Shown: one piece after another, positions 1 to 7,522 of the stretch
How the letters are laid out: each line of letters opens with the position of its first letter
How positions within the stretch are numbered: the stretch's first letter is position 1
Program-made: the position numbers and the translations under genes
NCBI GenBank assembly: GCA_964442035.1
Contig: CAYTWZ010000021.1
Coordinates: 1-23,291, forward strand
From: JAFLUQ01 sp964442035
Lineage (GTDB): Bacteria > Bacillota > Clostridia > UMGS1883
Direction of reading: 5' to 3'
DNA length: 23,291 nt
Notes under the pieces: model-generated
The model's database searches: none
The model's input: only the letters and a program-made list of their open reading frames with translations
What the model was told of the DNA's origin: nothing

Positions 1-28
1 CGCGATAAAAACAAAGGGAGGGTCAATT

Positions 29-532
29 ATGTTTGAACGTGAAATGGAGTTTGTTGCTCCAAAAGCAAAAACAGGCAAGGAAAATGCTATTGTATATGGC
101 ATTGCCGCGGTAATTATTGCCGTAGTCGCGTTTATTTTTATTAAAGTCGCTTGGATAGGCGGTATCTGCGCTATAATGCTGGTGGTTCCTATCTATATGA
201 ACAAGCGCTTTACGAAGGAATATTCCTACGTGCTCACCGGCGACAAGCTTACTGTGGACATTGTGGATTTTAAAGGCAAAAAGACCCCAATAGGCAAGCC
301 GGTGTTTTTGGAAAACCTTGTAATCTGCGCAAAGGACAGCGACAGCCAGTATAACGGCAAGCTGAATGATACATATTCCTTTGTTATCGATGCCCGTACA
401 TCACCAAGATCCACTACTTCGGCCTTCGGAGTTTTCGACCGCGACGGGGAAAAGGCTCTTGTGCGCTTTGAACCCACAGATATGATGATCGCTGAGATGA
501 AAAAATATGCGGCGGATAAAATTTTTATTTAA
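29..532 (+). CDS. Small two-helix membrane protein, function unknown
   Basis: A 167-residue protein with a good ribosome binding site (GGGAGG about 9 bases before the ATG). Residues about 23-57 form two closely spaced hydrophobic helices with a very short turn, followed by a basic stretch (NKRFTKEY) and a soluble C-terminal domain of about 105 residues that looks mostly beta. I see no catalytic motif. The architecture (short N-terminus, helical hairpin, cytosolic beta domain) matches small conserved membrane proteins of Clostridia; I do not recognise the family with certainty. Its 3' end overlaps the next gene by 26 bases, so it is probably translated together with the capture/ECF operon, but a role in that system is only inferred from position. 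The promoter and any leader or riboswitch lie upstream of the window. Confidence 0.75.
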   Translation: MFEREMEFVAPKAKTGKENAIVYGIAAVIIAVVAFIFIKVAWIGGICAIMLVVPIYMNKRFTKEYSYVLTGDKLTVDIVDFKGKKTPIGKPVFLENLVICAKDSDSQYNGKLNDTYSFVIDARTSPRSTTSAFGVFDRDGEKALVRFEPTDMMIAEMKKYAADKIFI

Positions 533-1856
533 AGCAATACCGTACAAAAGCTGCCTTAAACTTTTTACCGCCTGTACAGCGGCTCTTTGTCTGCTGTACG
601 TTCCTGCCATGGCCGACAGCGTCAGCGGGGAACTTCTTTGGCATGTTTCTTTAGGTAGCGATTACAGATCCGCGCCCTCGGCTCCGCTGGTGGAGGGGGA
701 CGCGGTATATACCATGTGCGGGAAAAGACTCTATAAGCTTGACCGTTTTACCGGGGATATACTGGCCGTCAGCAGTGAGGCTGAGGAAACTGCGGGATAC
801 GGGATCATCCCTCCGACAATGGGCGGAGGAATGATTTTTGTTCCGCTGAGGAAAGGGATGGTTCAGGCATTTGACGCCCAAACCCTTAAGCCTCTGTGGT
901 GCACGGAGGCGGTTGGGGGTCAGGCTATTACTCCGGTATGCTATAACGACGGTAAAATATTTTTCGGCACATGGCTTAACGAGACTGAGATCGGATATTA
1001 CTGCGGCTATGAGGCGGATACCTCAGGCTGTGAGTTGCTGTGGCGGCTGGAGCATAAGGGAGGCTTTTACCGGGCGGGAGCCTTGGCAAAGGACGGACTT
1101 GTGATCTTCGGCTCCGACGATGGGGCGGACAGCGGTCAGGCGGGCAGCGGCACGCTTTATATCCTCAATGAGGACACCGGGGAAAGTGTGTCAGTCATTG
1201 ACGGCTTTGACGGGGATATACGTTCGTCAGTGGTTGAATATGACGGAGGATATGTGTTTTCATCCAAGGGCGGATATATTTATTATGTAAAGGACGGAAC
1301 AGTTAAAAGCTCCGATATTGGCGGCGAATGTGCCTCCACCCCCGCTATTGATGGCCATATCGCCTATGCCGGTACCTCTAACAAGGAAATTGTCGCGGTC
1401 GACCTTAACACCATGGAGATTGTAAATCGCATCAAGGCGGACGGCTACCCTAACGGGGGTGTCAGCGTCCGTGGCGGCCGGATCTATACCACATGCAACG
1501 TCAATCCCGGCGGTGTTTACTCCGGGGCGATCAATTCCGACAGTCTTCAGACAGTGTTCACTCCCGGAGAGGGCATGCGGAATTACTGTATCTCCCCTAT
1601 CTCCTTCGGGGATGACGGGACACTTTATTACAAAAACGATTCGGGAAATATTTTTGCCGTAAGGCTCACCCTTGAAGCCGAATTTGTCTCACCACGGGAC
1701 ACAGAAGCCTGGCTGATCACTGTAAGGGATAAGGTGACGCTTGAAAAAATATGGCTTAATGAGGGAGCTAATACCGTGGAAGCGCTAATGGACGGGGGTT
1801 GCATGTATGTATGGACACCAATGCTTGAGCCTCTAACAAAGAAGCTGGAGCTATAG
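507..1856 (+). CDS. Secreted PQQ-like beta-propeller protein
   Basis: A 449-residue protein with an N-terminal signal peptide: a basic n-region (MRRIKFLFKAIPYKSCLK), a hydrophobic core around residues 19-33, and an A-x-A cleavage site near residue 36. The mature part is a series of beta-propeller blades of the PQQ/YVTN type, recognisable by recurring 'G-x-hydrophobic, then LxxLDxxTG or AxDxxT' patterns (for example YKLDRFTGD, QAFDAQTLK, YILNEDTGE, VAVDLNTME) spaced about 40-50 residues apart. Such propellers usually act as binding or scaffold domains; nothing here shows a catalytic metal or PQQ site. The start lies inside the previous gene and has only a weak ribosome binding site, suggesting translational coupling. 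It is the first exported component of the operon encoding DUF4430 proteins and an ECF importer. The first residues resemble those of the toroid protein at 2650 (see repeat). Confidence 0.82.
   Translation: MRRIKFLFKAIPYKSCLKLFTACTAALCLLYVPAMADSVSGELLWHVSLGSDYRSAPSAPLVEGDAVYTMCGKRLYKLDRFTGDILAVSSEAEETAGYGIIPPTMGGGMIFVPLRKGMVQAFDAQTLKPLWCTEAVGGQAITPVCYNDGKIFFGTWLNETEIGYYCGYEADTSGCELLWRLEHKGGFYRAGALAKDGLVIFGSDDGADSGQAGSGTLYILNEDTGESVSVIDGFDGDIRSSVVEYDGGYVFSSKGGYIYYVKDGTVKSSDIGGECASTPAIDGHIAYAGTSNKEIVAVDLNTMEIVNRIKADGYPNGGVSVRGGRIYTTCNVNPGGVYSGAINSDSLQTVFTPGEGMRNYCISPISFGDDGTLYYKNDSGNIFAVRLTLEAEFVSPRDTEAWLITVRDKVTLEKIWLNEGANTVEALMDGGCMYVWTPMLEPLTKKLEL
527..558 (+). repeat. Copy 1 of a 32-base gene-junction repeat
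   Basis: This 32-base stretch starts with ATTTAA, which contains the stop codon of the gene at 29, and continues into the signal-peptide codons of the gene at 507. It matches 2667-2698 at 27 of 32 positions by eye, and the second copy also spans the stop codon of one gene and the n-region of the next. The encoded peptides are FKAIPYKSCL and FKAIPRKSCL. Confidence 0.7.
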
Positions 1857-1892
1857 CTCCGGAACTGTAATTAACGAAAGGACTGCTGCGAT

Positions 1893-2672
1893 ATGAAAAA
1901 GATCACAGCTCTGTTGCTGTGCTTCGCACTGCTGTTTACCACTGCCCTTGCAGTGGATTACTCAGAAGCCGAAACCGTCTACACAAGAAGCGACATATTG
2001 CAAATCTTTGAAAAGCTGATGACAAACCGCGGCATTAAATCCGCTGAGGAAAGCGTTGACACCGGCGCAAGCTCCGGCTATGCGTATTTTTCCGCCGATG
2101 CCTTTGTTCTGGGTGGAGGGTATGTGGTCTACCCCATGAAGGTAGAAATAGAGCCCGGCGACAACGTCGCGATGATACTTAACAAGGCCATGGAGCAATG
2201 CGGCCTTAACTACGAAAGCAGTGGCAGTCTTACAGATGGCTTTTATCTCAGCCGCGTTATCGGGGCGTACATATCTCCAAGTATTGAGTCGGAGCTTGAG
2301 GCGTGGCTTGAGCCCATTGTTTCCTACTACAGACCGGAATCGTGGCAGGATGGGAGTCTTGGGGAATTTGACTTTACCGACATGTCGGGGTGGATGTTTT
2401 TTGTCAACGGGCAGCCGTCGGAGGTGGGCATGTCAGATTGCACCGTACAGGACGGTGACGTAATATCCCTGAGGTTCAGCCTTGCTTATGGCATGGACTT
2501 AGGCTGTGACTCATTCATTGAAGATGAGGAGCCGTATGTCCCATTGGTCAACCGGGACGCTGTCACTGTTGCCATAGCGGACGGGAAGCTTGAGTATATT
2601 GATGCAGCCGACGTGCTTTCAAAGGCAAGTGCCGGGCAGGAGGAAATAGATGAGCTTGTTAAAAATATTTAA
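1893..2672 (+). CDS. Secreted DUF4430 (transcobalamin beta-domain-like) protein
   Basis: A 259-residue exported protein: signal peptide at residues 1-20 (LLLCFALLFTTALA, cleavage after ALA). Residues about 83-200 match the DUF4430 fold: 'EPGDNVAMILNKAMEQCGLNYES' at the front and the diagnostic MSGWMFFVNGQPSEVG followed by VQDGDVISLRFS near residues 164-196. DUF4430 (Pfam PF14478) is homologous to the C-terminal beta-domain of vertebrate transcobalamin and intrinsic factor, which closes over bound cobalamin. A tail of about 55 residues follows without a membrane anchor or sorting signal, so the mature protein is presumably released or held by partners. The ribosome binding site is GAAAGGA before the ATG. 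It lies between the propeller and toroid genes; its 3' end overlaps the toroid gene by 23 bases. Binding of a corrinoid is inference. Confidence 0.85.
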   Translation: MKKITALLLCFALLFTTALAVDYSEAETVYTRSDILQIFEKLMTNRGIKSAEESVDTGASSGYAYFSADAFVLGGGYVVYPMKVEIEPGDNVAMILNKAMEQCGLNYESSGSLTDGFYLSRVIGAYISPSIESELEAWLEPIVSYYRPESWQDGSLGEFDFTDMSGWMFFVNGQPSEVGMSDCTVQDGDVISLRFSLAYGMDLGCDSFIEDEEPYVPLVNRDAVTVAIADGKLEYIDAADVLSKASAGQEEIDELVKNI

Positions 2673-3972
2673 GGCTATACCGCGCAAAAGCTGTCTTAGG
2701 CCATGTATCGTAGCGGCGTTTTTTGTATTTGTTATCTGCTCCGAGGCCTCTGCGGCGGATATGGCTCAGGTCGATAAGGATATTTACGGCATATATAACT
2801 GGAAAAAGGGGCAGAATGAACACCTGCTTGACAGTCTTACCCCCGGCAGCTCCAACGATGATTGGTACGCTTATGCGGTGGCGGACTACGGCATTGATGA
2901 CAATTATCAGGGATATTTGGATCGGCTGAGTACATATGTGTCGGACAAATACGCCTCTCAGGGTTGTCTTGACCGTAACAGGCTTACCGAATGGCACCGC
3001 ATAGCCATCACAGTCAGCGCTCTTGGGGGTGACCCGACCAATTTCGGAGGCGCTGATCTGATCAGGGACGGCATATATGACCCTGTTATCAGCGCTGACG
3101 ATCTGCCGGTAAACGGTCTGATCTGGGCCATAATTGCGGCTGACCGCTGTGGCGCCGTCATCCCGGATGACGCGGCGGAAACCGTGGAAAGCCTTTGTGA
3201 GAAGCTTTTGCTTAAACAAAATACCGACGGAGGCTTTTCCCTCCGGGGCAAAAGTGACCCGGACGTCACCTCAATGGCAATACTGGCGCTGTATAGCAGG
3301 GAGCCTTTTTTCGCCAAGCTGGCAACAGCCGCGTTGAAGGATATGCAGAATGAGAGCGGCGGCTTCACCAGCTATGGCGCCGAAAACTGTGAAAGTACCG
3401 CTCAGGCCGTCATGGCCTTGTGCGTTATGGGTGAGGACCCGGAAAAGGCCTTTAACAGACTTATGGACTTTCAAAACTCTGACGGCGGCTTTGCCCATGT
3501 GATAGGCGGAGCCTCCAACGATATGGCATCGGTACAGGCAATGCAGGCGCTTATCGCCTATGTAAGATATATTGAACCTGATGCGCAGGAGTCTGCGCCC
3601 CAGTCTTCTGCCTCTTACGAAGGCGATTCCCGGGCTGCAGCCAATAGCGGCCGGACTTCTTCGGAGAAGGTGTCGGAGACTGCCGCGGAGGATAGCGCAG
3701 CCGCGCCAAAGGCTGATGATACGGAAGCGGATGATACAGAAGCAAAAGATGAAGCAAAGGCAGAAGCTGAAGGCGAAGGACAAGGCAAACCGGAGGATAT
3801 AGCTTCCGAGGCCAACGAAGCTGATGAAGACAGCGCCAATACCGACGCTGACGAGACACCTGCCGCGGATGAGGGAAGCAACGGTGAAGTAACAGTCGTA
3901 TCAATAGTGGGGGCAGCGGCATTGCTGGCGGTTCTATGCTTCTTCATACTCAGAAAGAAAAAGCATCAATGA
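2650..3972 (+). CDS. Membrane-anchored alpha/alpha-toroid protein (prenyltransferase/terpene-cyclase-like repeats)
   Basis: A 440-residue protein with a strong AGGAGG site 9 bases before the ATG. Signal peptide at residues 1-36 (hydrophobic core 19-30, ASA-A site). Residues about 40-310 are a helical repeat domain with the classic Q-N-x-D/S-G-G-F signature of alpha/alpha toroids, seen three times (QNTDGGF 190-196, QNESGGF 233-239, QNSDGGF 275-281). This fold is shared by prenyltransferases, terpene cyclases and the N-terminal cobalamin-binding domain of transcobalamin/intrinsic factor. Residues 311-412 are an acidic, Ala/Glu/Asp/Ser-rich linker; residues 414-434 form a C-terminal transmembrane helix followed by RKKKHQ. 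There is no LPxTG motif, so the tether is a plain membrane anchor. No DXDD cyclase motif or prenyltransferase metal site is visible, which favours a binding role. It lies between two DUF4430 genes. Confidence 0.85.
   Translation: MSLLKIFKAIPRKSCLRPCIVAAFFVFVICSEASAADMAQVDKDIYGIYNWKKGQNEHLLDSLTPGSSNDDWYAYAVADYGIDDNYQGYLDRLSTYVSDKYASQGCLDRNRLTEWHRIAITVSALGGDPTNFGGADLIRDGIYDPVISADDLPVNGLIWAIIAADRCGAVIPDDAAETVESLCEKLLLKQNTDGGFSLRGKSDPDVTSMAILALYSREPFFAKLATAALKDMQNESGGFTSYGAENCESTAQAVMALCVMGEDPEKAFNRLMDFQNSDGGFAHVIGGASNDMASVQAMQALIAYVRYIEPDAQESAPQSSASYEGDSRAAANSGRTSSEKVSETAAEDSAAAPKADDTEADDTEAKDEAKAEAEGEGQGKPEDIASEANEADEDSANTDADETPAADEGSNGEVTVVSIVGAAALLAVLCFFILRKKKHQ
2667..2698 (+). repeat. Copy 2 of a 32-base gene-junction repeat
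   Basis: Second copy of the element at 527-558. It again begins with ATTTAA, containing the stop codon of the upstream DUF4430 gene, and continues through the codons for FKAIPRKSCL of the toroid protein. Identity is 27 of 32 bases by eye, with no obvious extension of similarity downstream. Confidence 0.7.
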
Positions 3973-4508
3973 AAAAGAACATAATTACGGCGTTTTTTTT
4001 GCTGGCAGCGTTGATCGGAGCAGTTTGCTTTTTTAAAGTAAGCACTGTAGAGGATTATTACGATGTACAAAGCCCCCTTTGGGAAAGCGGCCCGGGGGCG
4101 GAGCTTGTCATCGACTGCCGGGCAGTGCTTGACAACCGAAATAAGCTTGACGAAAAATTAAATGACGAAAAATATATTCCCAAGGACGGAATGATACTCC
4201 CTGCCACAAAGCTTCGGCTTGAGGACGGGGACACGGCCTACAGTCTGCTGCTTCGAGCCGCAAAATATTATCGCATTCCTCTTGACGTTCAGGGCTTTGA
4301 CGAAAGTGACTATGGGTCGGTTTACGTACGGGGGATAAACAACCTGTACGAATTTTCCTGCGGTGACATGAGCGGATGGATGTACAGCGTAAACGGCGAT
4401 TTTCCGGGAGTAGGCTGCGATCAATATCTGCTCAAGGATGGGGATGTGGTGCGCTTCATATACACATGCAGCCTTGGAGAGGATATAGGCGGAGATGAGT
4501 TTAAATGA
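3969..4508 (+). CDS. Membrane-anchored DUF4430 protein
   Basis: A 179-residue protein if started at the ATG of 3969, which overlaps the preceding stop codon as ATGA; an in-frame ATG at 3936 would add 11 polar residues before the signal and is less likely. Residues 5-24 are a hydrophobic helix after MKKN, with no clear lipobox or signal-peptidase site, so it is probably an uncleaved N-terminal anchor. Residues about 82-170 are a DUF4430 domain: LEDGDTAYSLLLRAAKYY, then MSGWMYSVNGDFPGVG and LKDGDVVRFIYT. Compared with the DUF4430 protein at 1893 it is shorter, anchored and lacks the long C-terminal tail. Position between the toroid protein and EcfT, with four-base overlaps on both sides, argues that it presents ligand at the membrane beside the transporter. 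Ligand identity is inferred from the transcobalamin family relationship only. Confidence 0.85.
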   Translation: MKKNIITAFFLLAALIGAVCFFKVSTVEDYYDVQSPLWESGPGAELVIDCRAVLDNRNKLDEKLNDEKYIPKDGMILPATKLRLEDGDTAYSLLLRAAKYYRIPLDVQGFDESDYGSVYVRGINNLYEFSCGDMSGWMYSVNGDFPGVGCDQYLLKDGDVVRFIYTCSLGEDIGGDEFK

Positions 4509-5383
4509 AAAGCATCCACCCACTTACGGCTTTTGTTTTAATAATGCTGATCACAATTGAGGCCGCTCTTTTCGGCGAGCCGGTAACTGTGCTGACCGCC
4601 CTGATCACCGGGGCGGTTTTCGGGGTCATGATAGGTATAAGGCGCTTTGGCATATATATTGCCGTGGCTGTCGTCTCCGCTGTGGCAGTGCCGGTTTTTT
4701 CCCACCGCGGGGAAACAATACTGTTTTTTGTGAACGATTCGCCTATAACCATGGAAGCAGTGCTCTGCGGACTCAACATGGGTGCAATGCTGGCGGCCGT
4801 GATGCTGTGGTTTGCCGCTTACAACAGAATAATGGACGTGGAAAAAAACCTTTACCTTTTTAGCTGTATAACGCCCAGGCTTGGCGCCATGATCAGTATG
4901 GCGCTGAGATTTTCGCCCTTGTTTGCCAAAACCTTTGGCCGTATATCAACAGCGCAAAAGACTATGGGCATGTATTCCCGGCCTTCACTTGTTGAACGCG
5001 TTCACAGCCGCCTTACAGCCTTTGACGCTACTGTGACCCGCGTACTTGAAAGCGGAGTAAATACGGCGGCTTCAATGGACGCGCGGGGCTACGGACGTGG
5101 AAGGCGCACCGGCTATTCCCTGTTCCGCTTTGGCCGGCGGGATGGAATTCTGCTTGGCGCGGCAATAACAGCGGGACTGATTCCTTTACTTTTCAAAAGC
5201 GGACTTAAATTCAGCTTTTACCCTGTTATTACTCCAATTTATACTGATCCTCTGCCCCGGGCGGCATACGCGATACTCTGCTTTTTGCCCATAGGAGTTG
5301 AGGCTGCGGAGAAAATACGATGGAAATACTTGACATTAAAAATTTCAAATTCACATATGCGGGCGCCTCTTCCCCGGCTCTGA
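4505..5383 (+). CDS. ecfT: ECF transporter transmembrane component EcfT
   Basis: A 292-residue integral membrane protein with several hydrophobic helices (about 8-24, 28-42, 50-66, 84-104, 214-230 and 250-262). It carries the hallmark EcfT coupling motif A-R-G at residues 193-195 (ASMDARGYGRGRR), which docks into the ATPase groove, preceded by the amphipathic coupling region around residues 140-170 (RISTAQKTMGMYSRPSLVERVH). EcfT connects the S component to the two ATPase domains. The start is an ATGA overlap with the DUF4430 gene and has a GGAG site; the 3' end overlaps the ATPase gene by 64 bases. This is longer than usual operon overlaps, but the downstream start is well supported by the conserved ABC N-terminus. 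The length of about 290 fits the family. Confidence 0.9.
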   Translation: MKSIHPLTAFVLIMLITIEAALFGEPVTVLTALITGAVFGVMIGIRRFGIYIAVAVVSAVAVPVFSHRGETILFFVNDSPITMEAVLCGLNMGAMLAAVMLWFAAYNRIMDVEKNLYLFSCITPRLGAMISMALRFSPLFAKTFGRISTAQKTMGMYSRPSLVERVHSRLTAFDATVTRVLESGVNTAASMDARGYGRGRRTGYSLFRFGRRDGILLGAAITAGLIPLLFKSGLKFSFYPVITPIYTDPLPRAAYAILCFLPIGVEAAEKIRWKYLTLKISNSHMRAPLPRL

Positions 5384-6924
5384 ATGAACTTTCTCTTACA
5401 GTGCGAAAGGGCGAGATATTGCTGCTTTACGGGGAAAACGGTTGCGGCAAAACTACACTTTTGAGGCTGATAAAAGGGGAAACCGCTCCCAAGGGCAAAA
5501 TGGAAGGTACGATTAACAGGCTTTTCTCCGACGCGGCGTTTGTGTCCCAAAACCCGGAGGCCCAGATCGTCACAGACAGGGTGTGGCATGAGTTGGCTTT
5601 TGGCTGCGAAAATTTGGGCTGGCCGAAGGGAAAGATACGACGCCGTGTGGGTGAGATCGCTGAATACTTTGGCATTGGCCATCTTTTTCGGCAGGAAACA
5701 GCTACCCTCAGCGGCGGTCAGAAGCAGCTTATCAACCTTGCGGCGGCTGTGACCTCCGGGCCGGAGCTGCTATTGCTGGATGAACCCACAGCCATGCTTG
5801 ACCCTATCGCGGCGGAAAGCTTTATGGACAGTGTGAGACGTCTTAACAGGGATTTTGGAATTACAGTTATAATGTGTGAACACAGCGGCGAAAATGTATT
5901 AGCCATTGCAAGCCGCGGAGCGTATATGGAAAACGGGCAGATAATGGCAACGCTCCCAACAAGGGAGCTGTGTACCTTTCTCATGGACAAGCCCATGTTT
6001 GCGGGACTGCCCTGCGCCGCAAGGATAGGCGTCCGGCTGCATGCTCCGGCTCCCCTTCCCATAACCTCAGGGGAAGGGAAGGCCCTGATCCGACGTTATA
6101 ACAACGACAAAGCCCTTCCTCGCCAGCCTCGCGCCCCATTGGGGGAAAAGATACTGGAGCTGAAAAACGTCTCCTTCTGTTATCAGAGAGGCGGCAGTGA
6201 GATACTTCGTGGAATAAGCTTTTCCCTTCACAGAGGGGAAATAATTTCTATACTCGGCGGCAATGGAGCGGGAAAAAGTACCCTGCTTTCACTTACCAGC
6301 GGAGTGTTGCCCTGTGTAGGCGGCAAAATTCTTTATATGGGCAAAAGCATACAAAAATACGGTTCCGAACTTTACCGTGAAAATATAGCGTATCTGCCCC
6401 AAAATCCTCAGGATTGTTTTATAAAGGACACACTCAAGGAGGATTGGGATCAGATGGCACGGCTGACAGGCTGGGGCGACTATTCACAACTGGCCAAGGA
6501 TCTGGGATTAAACCGGCTCATGGACGCCAACCCTTACGACTTAAGCGGCGGTGAGCAGCAGCGAGCCGCCTTTGGAAAAATCTTGATGCAAAAGCCAAAG
6601 CTCTTGTTGCTGGACGAGCCGGGAAAGGGGCTTGACGCCGTGAACAGGGCTCAGATCGCGCAGCTGATCAAAAAGCAGGCGGAGCATGGCACAGCAATAA
6701 TAATTGTAACCCACGATCCGGAGCTGGCAGCGGAGCTGAGTGACCAATGCGGACTGCTGTTTGACGGCGAACTGCTGTCTCTTTCTTCACCGGAGGATTT
6801 TTTTGACGAAAACATGTTCTACACCACTCCCGCAGCAAGGATGAGCCGCGGATATTTCAAAGGCGCAATCACTGAAGACAGGATAGTTGAGCTCTGCCGG
6901 CTAAACGGTGAACGCCATGAATAA
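5320..6924 (+). CDS. Fused ECF transporter ATPase (EcfA-EcfA' tandem ABC)
   Basis: A 534-residue protein containing two complete ABC nucleotide-binding domains, so both ECF ATPases are on one chain. Domain 1: Walker A GENGCGKTT (38-46), Q-loop Q77, signature LSGGQ (130-134), Walker B LLLLDE (150-155), switch His188. Domain 2: Walker A GGNGAGKST (313-321), Q-loop Q361, signature LSGGE (408-412), Walker B LLLLDE (428-433), His465. A linker of about 60 residues (220-275) separates them, and a C-terminal extension of about 50 residues follows. All catalytic motifs look intact. Together with EcfT and the S component it forms a complete, dedicated (group I type) ECF importer, because the modules are genetically linked to the substrate-specific component. 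ATPases of this organisation occur with several vitamin and metal ECF systems. Confidence 0.92.
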   Translation: MEILDIKNFKFTYAGASSPALNELSLTVRKGEILLLYGENGCGKTTLLRLIKGETAPKGKMEGTINRLFSDAAFVSQNPEAQIVTDRVWHELAFGCENLGWPKGKIRRRVGEIAEYFGIGHLFRQETATLSGGQKQLINLAAAVTSGPELLLLDEPTAMLDPIAAESFMDSVRRLNRDFGITVIMCEHSGENVLAIASRGAYMENGQIMATLPTRELCTFLMDKPMFAGLPCAARIGVRLHAPAPLPITSGEGKALIRRYNNDKALPRQPRAPLGEKILELKNVSFCYQRGGSEILRGISFSLHRGEIISILGGNGAGKSTLLSLTSGVLPCVGGKILYMGKSIQKYGSELYRENIAYLPQNPQDCFIKDTLKEDWDQMARLTGWGDYSQLAKDLGLNRLMDANPYDLSGGEQQRAAFGKILMQKPKLLLLDEPGKGLDAVNRAQIAQLIKKQAEHGTAIIIVTHDPELAAELSDQCGLLFDGELLSLSSPEDFFDENMFYTTPAARMSRGYFKGAITEDRIVELCRLNGERHE

Positions 6925-7510
6925 ATATTTTGTTATCGCAATGGGCCTGACGCTTTTGATATGTGCGCCCATAATTATACGCTATGAGCTGAAAAAGATC
7001 ACTTCTATGGAGCTTGCGGCGATAGCATCCATGAGCGCCCTCAGCTCCGTTGGACGTATCGCCTTTGCAGCCCTGCCGGGCTTTAAGCCATCAGCCGCTC
7101 TTATCATTATTTCCGGAGCCGGGCTGGGCTGGGAAGCGGGCTTCATTACCGGTGTCCTGACCGCGGTAATTTCAAATATGTACTTTGGGCAAGGGCCTTG
7201 GACGCTTTTTCAAATGGCCGCGTGGGGCTTCATAGGGATGACCGCCGGACTGCTTGGGAAACATATAAAAAGCAGCAGGCCTTTTATGCTGATGTTTGGC
7301 GCTGCATCAGGTGTGGTCTTTTCACTGATAATGGACATATATACACTACTCTTTGCCGGCGAGGGATTTACATTGGGACTGTATGCCGCGGCAGTTACTG
7401 CCAGTCTTCCTTTTACGGTCACATACGCAGTCAGTGACGTAGTGTTCCTGCTTTTGCTCGGCAGACCAATTTGCCGCAAGCTGGCAAGACTTAAGCTGAA
7501 GTATTTTTAG
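6917..7510 (+). CDS. ECF transporter S component (substrate-binding membrane protein)
   Basis: A membrane protein of about 197 residues with some six hydrophobic helices. I chose the ATG at 6917 (MNKYFVIAMGL); a GTG at 6908 is an in-frame alternative adding three residues. Both overlap the end of the ATPase gene. The central segment GRIAFAALPGFKPSAALIIISG, followed by GFITGVLTAVISNMYFGQGPWTLFQM and AWGFIGMTAGLLG, has the pattern of ECF S components (S-GR-x-x-F near helix 1-2 and the FGQGPW-T-x-x-QM loop). The substrate cannot be read from the sequence; S components of this type are annotated generically. The neighbouring transcobalamin-like proteins suggest a corrinoid or corrinoid precursor. 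It is the last gene of the transporter block, 12 bases before the deacetylase gene. Confidence 0.85.
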   Translation: MNKYFVIAMGLTLLICAPIIIRYELKKITSMELAAIASMSALSSVGRIAFAALPGFKPSAALIIISGAGLGWEAGFITGVLTAVISNMYFGQGPWTLFQMAAWGFIGMTAGLLGKHIKSSRPFMLMFGAASGVVFSLIMDIYTLLFAGEGFTLGLYAAAVTASLPFTVTYAVSDVVFLLLLGRPICRKLARLKLKYF

Positions 7511-7522
7511 GAGGCGCTTACC

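Noticed and set aside
1..506. A cobalamin riboswitch or other leader for the capture/ECF operon
   Set aside because: Only 28 bases precede the first gene and all internal junctions are overlapping or very short, so no riboswitch can be placed in the window. Its absence here says nothing about the region upstream.
3271..3947. Several minus-strand open frames opposite the acidic linker of the toroid protein
   Set aside because: Low-complexity GC-periodic coding DNA opens frames on all strands; the sense gene has a strong start, signal peptide and repeats.
3800..3972. Sortase anchor on the toroid protein
   Set aside because: A hydrophobic helix with a basic tail is present, but no LPxTG-like motif precedes it; it is treated as a plain membrane anchor.
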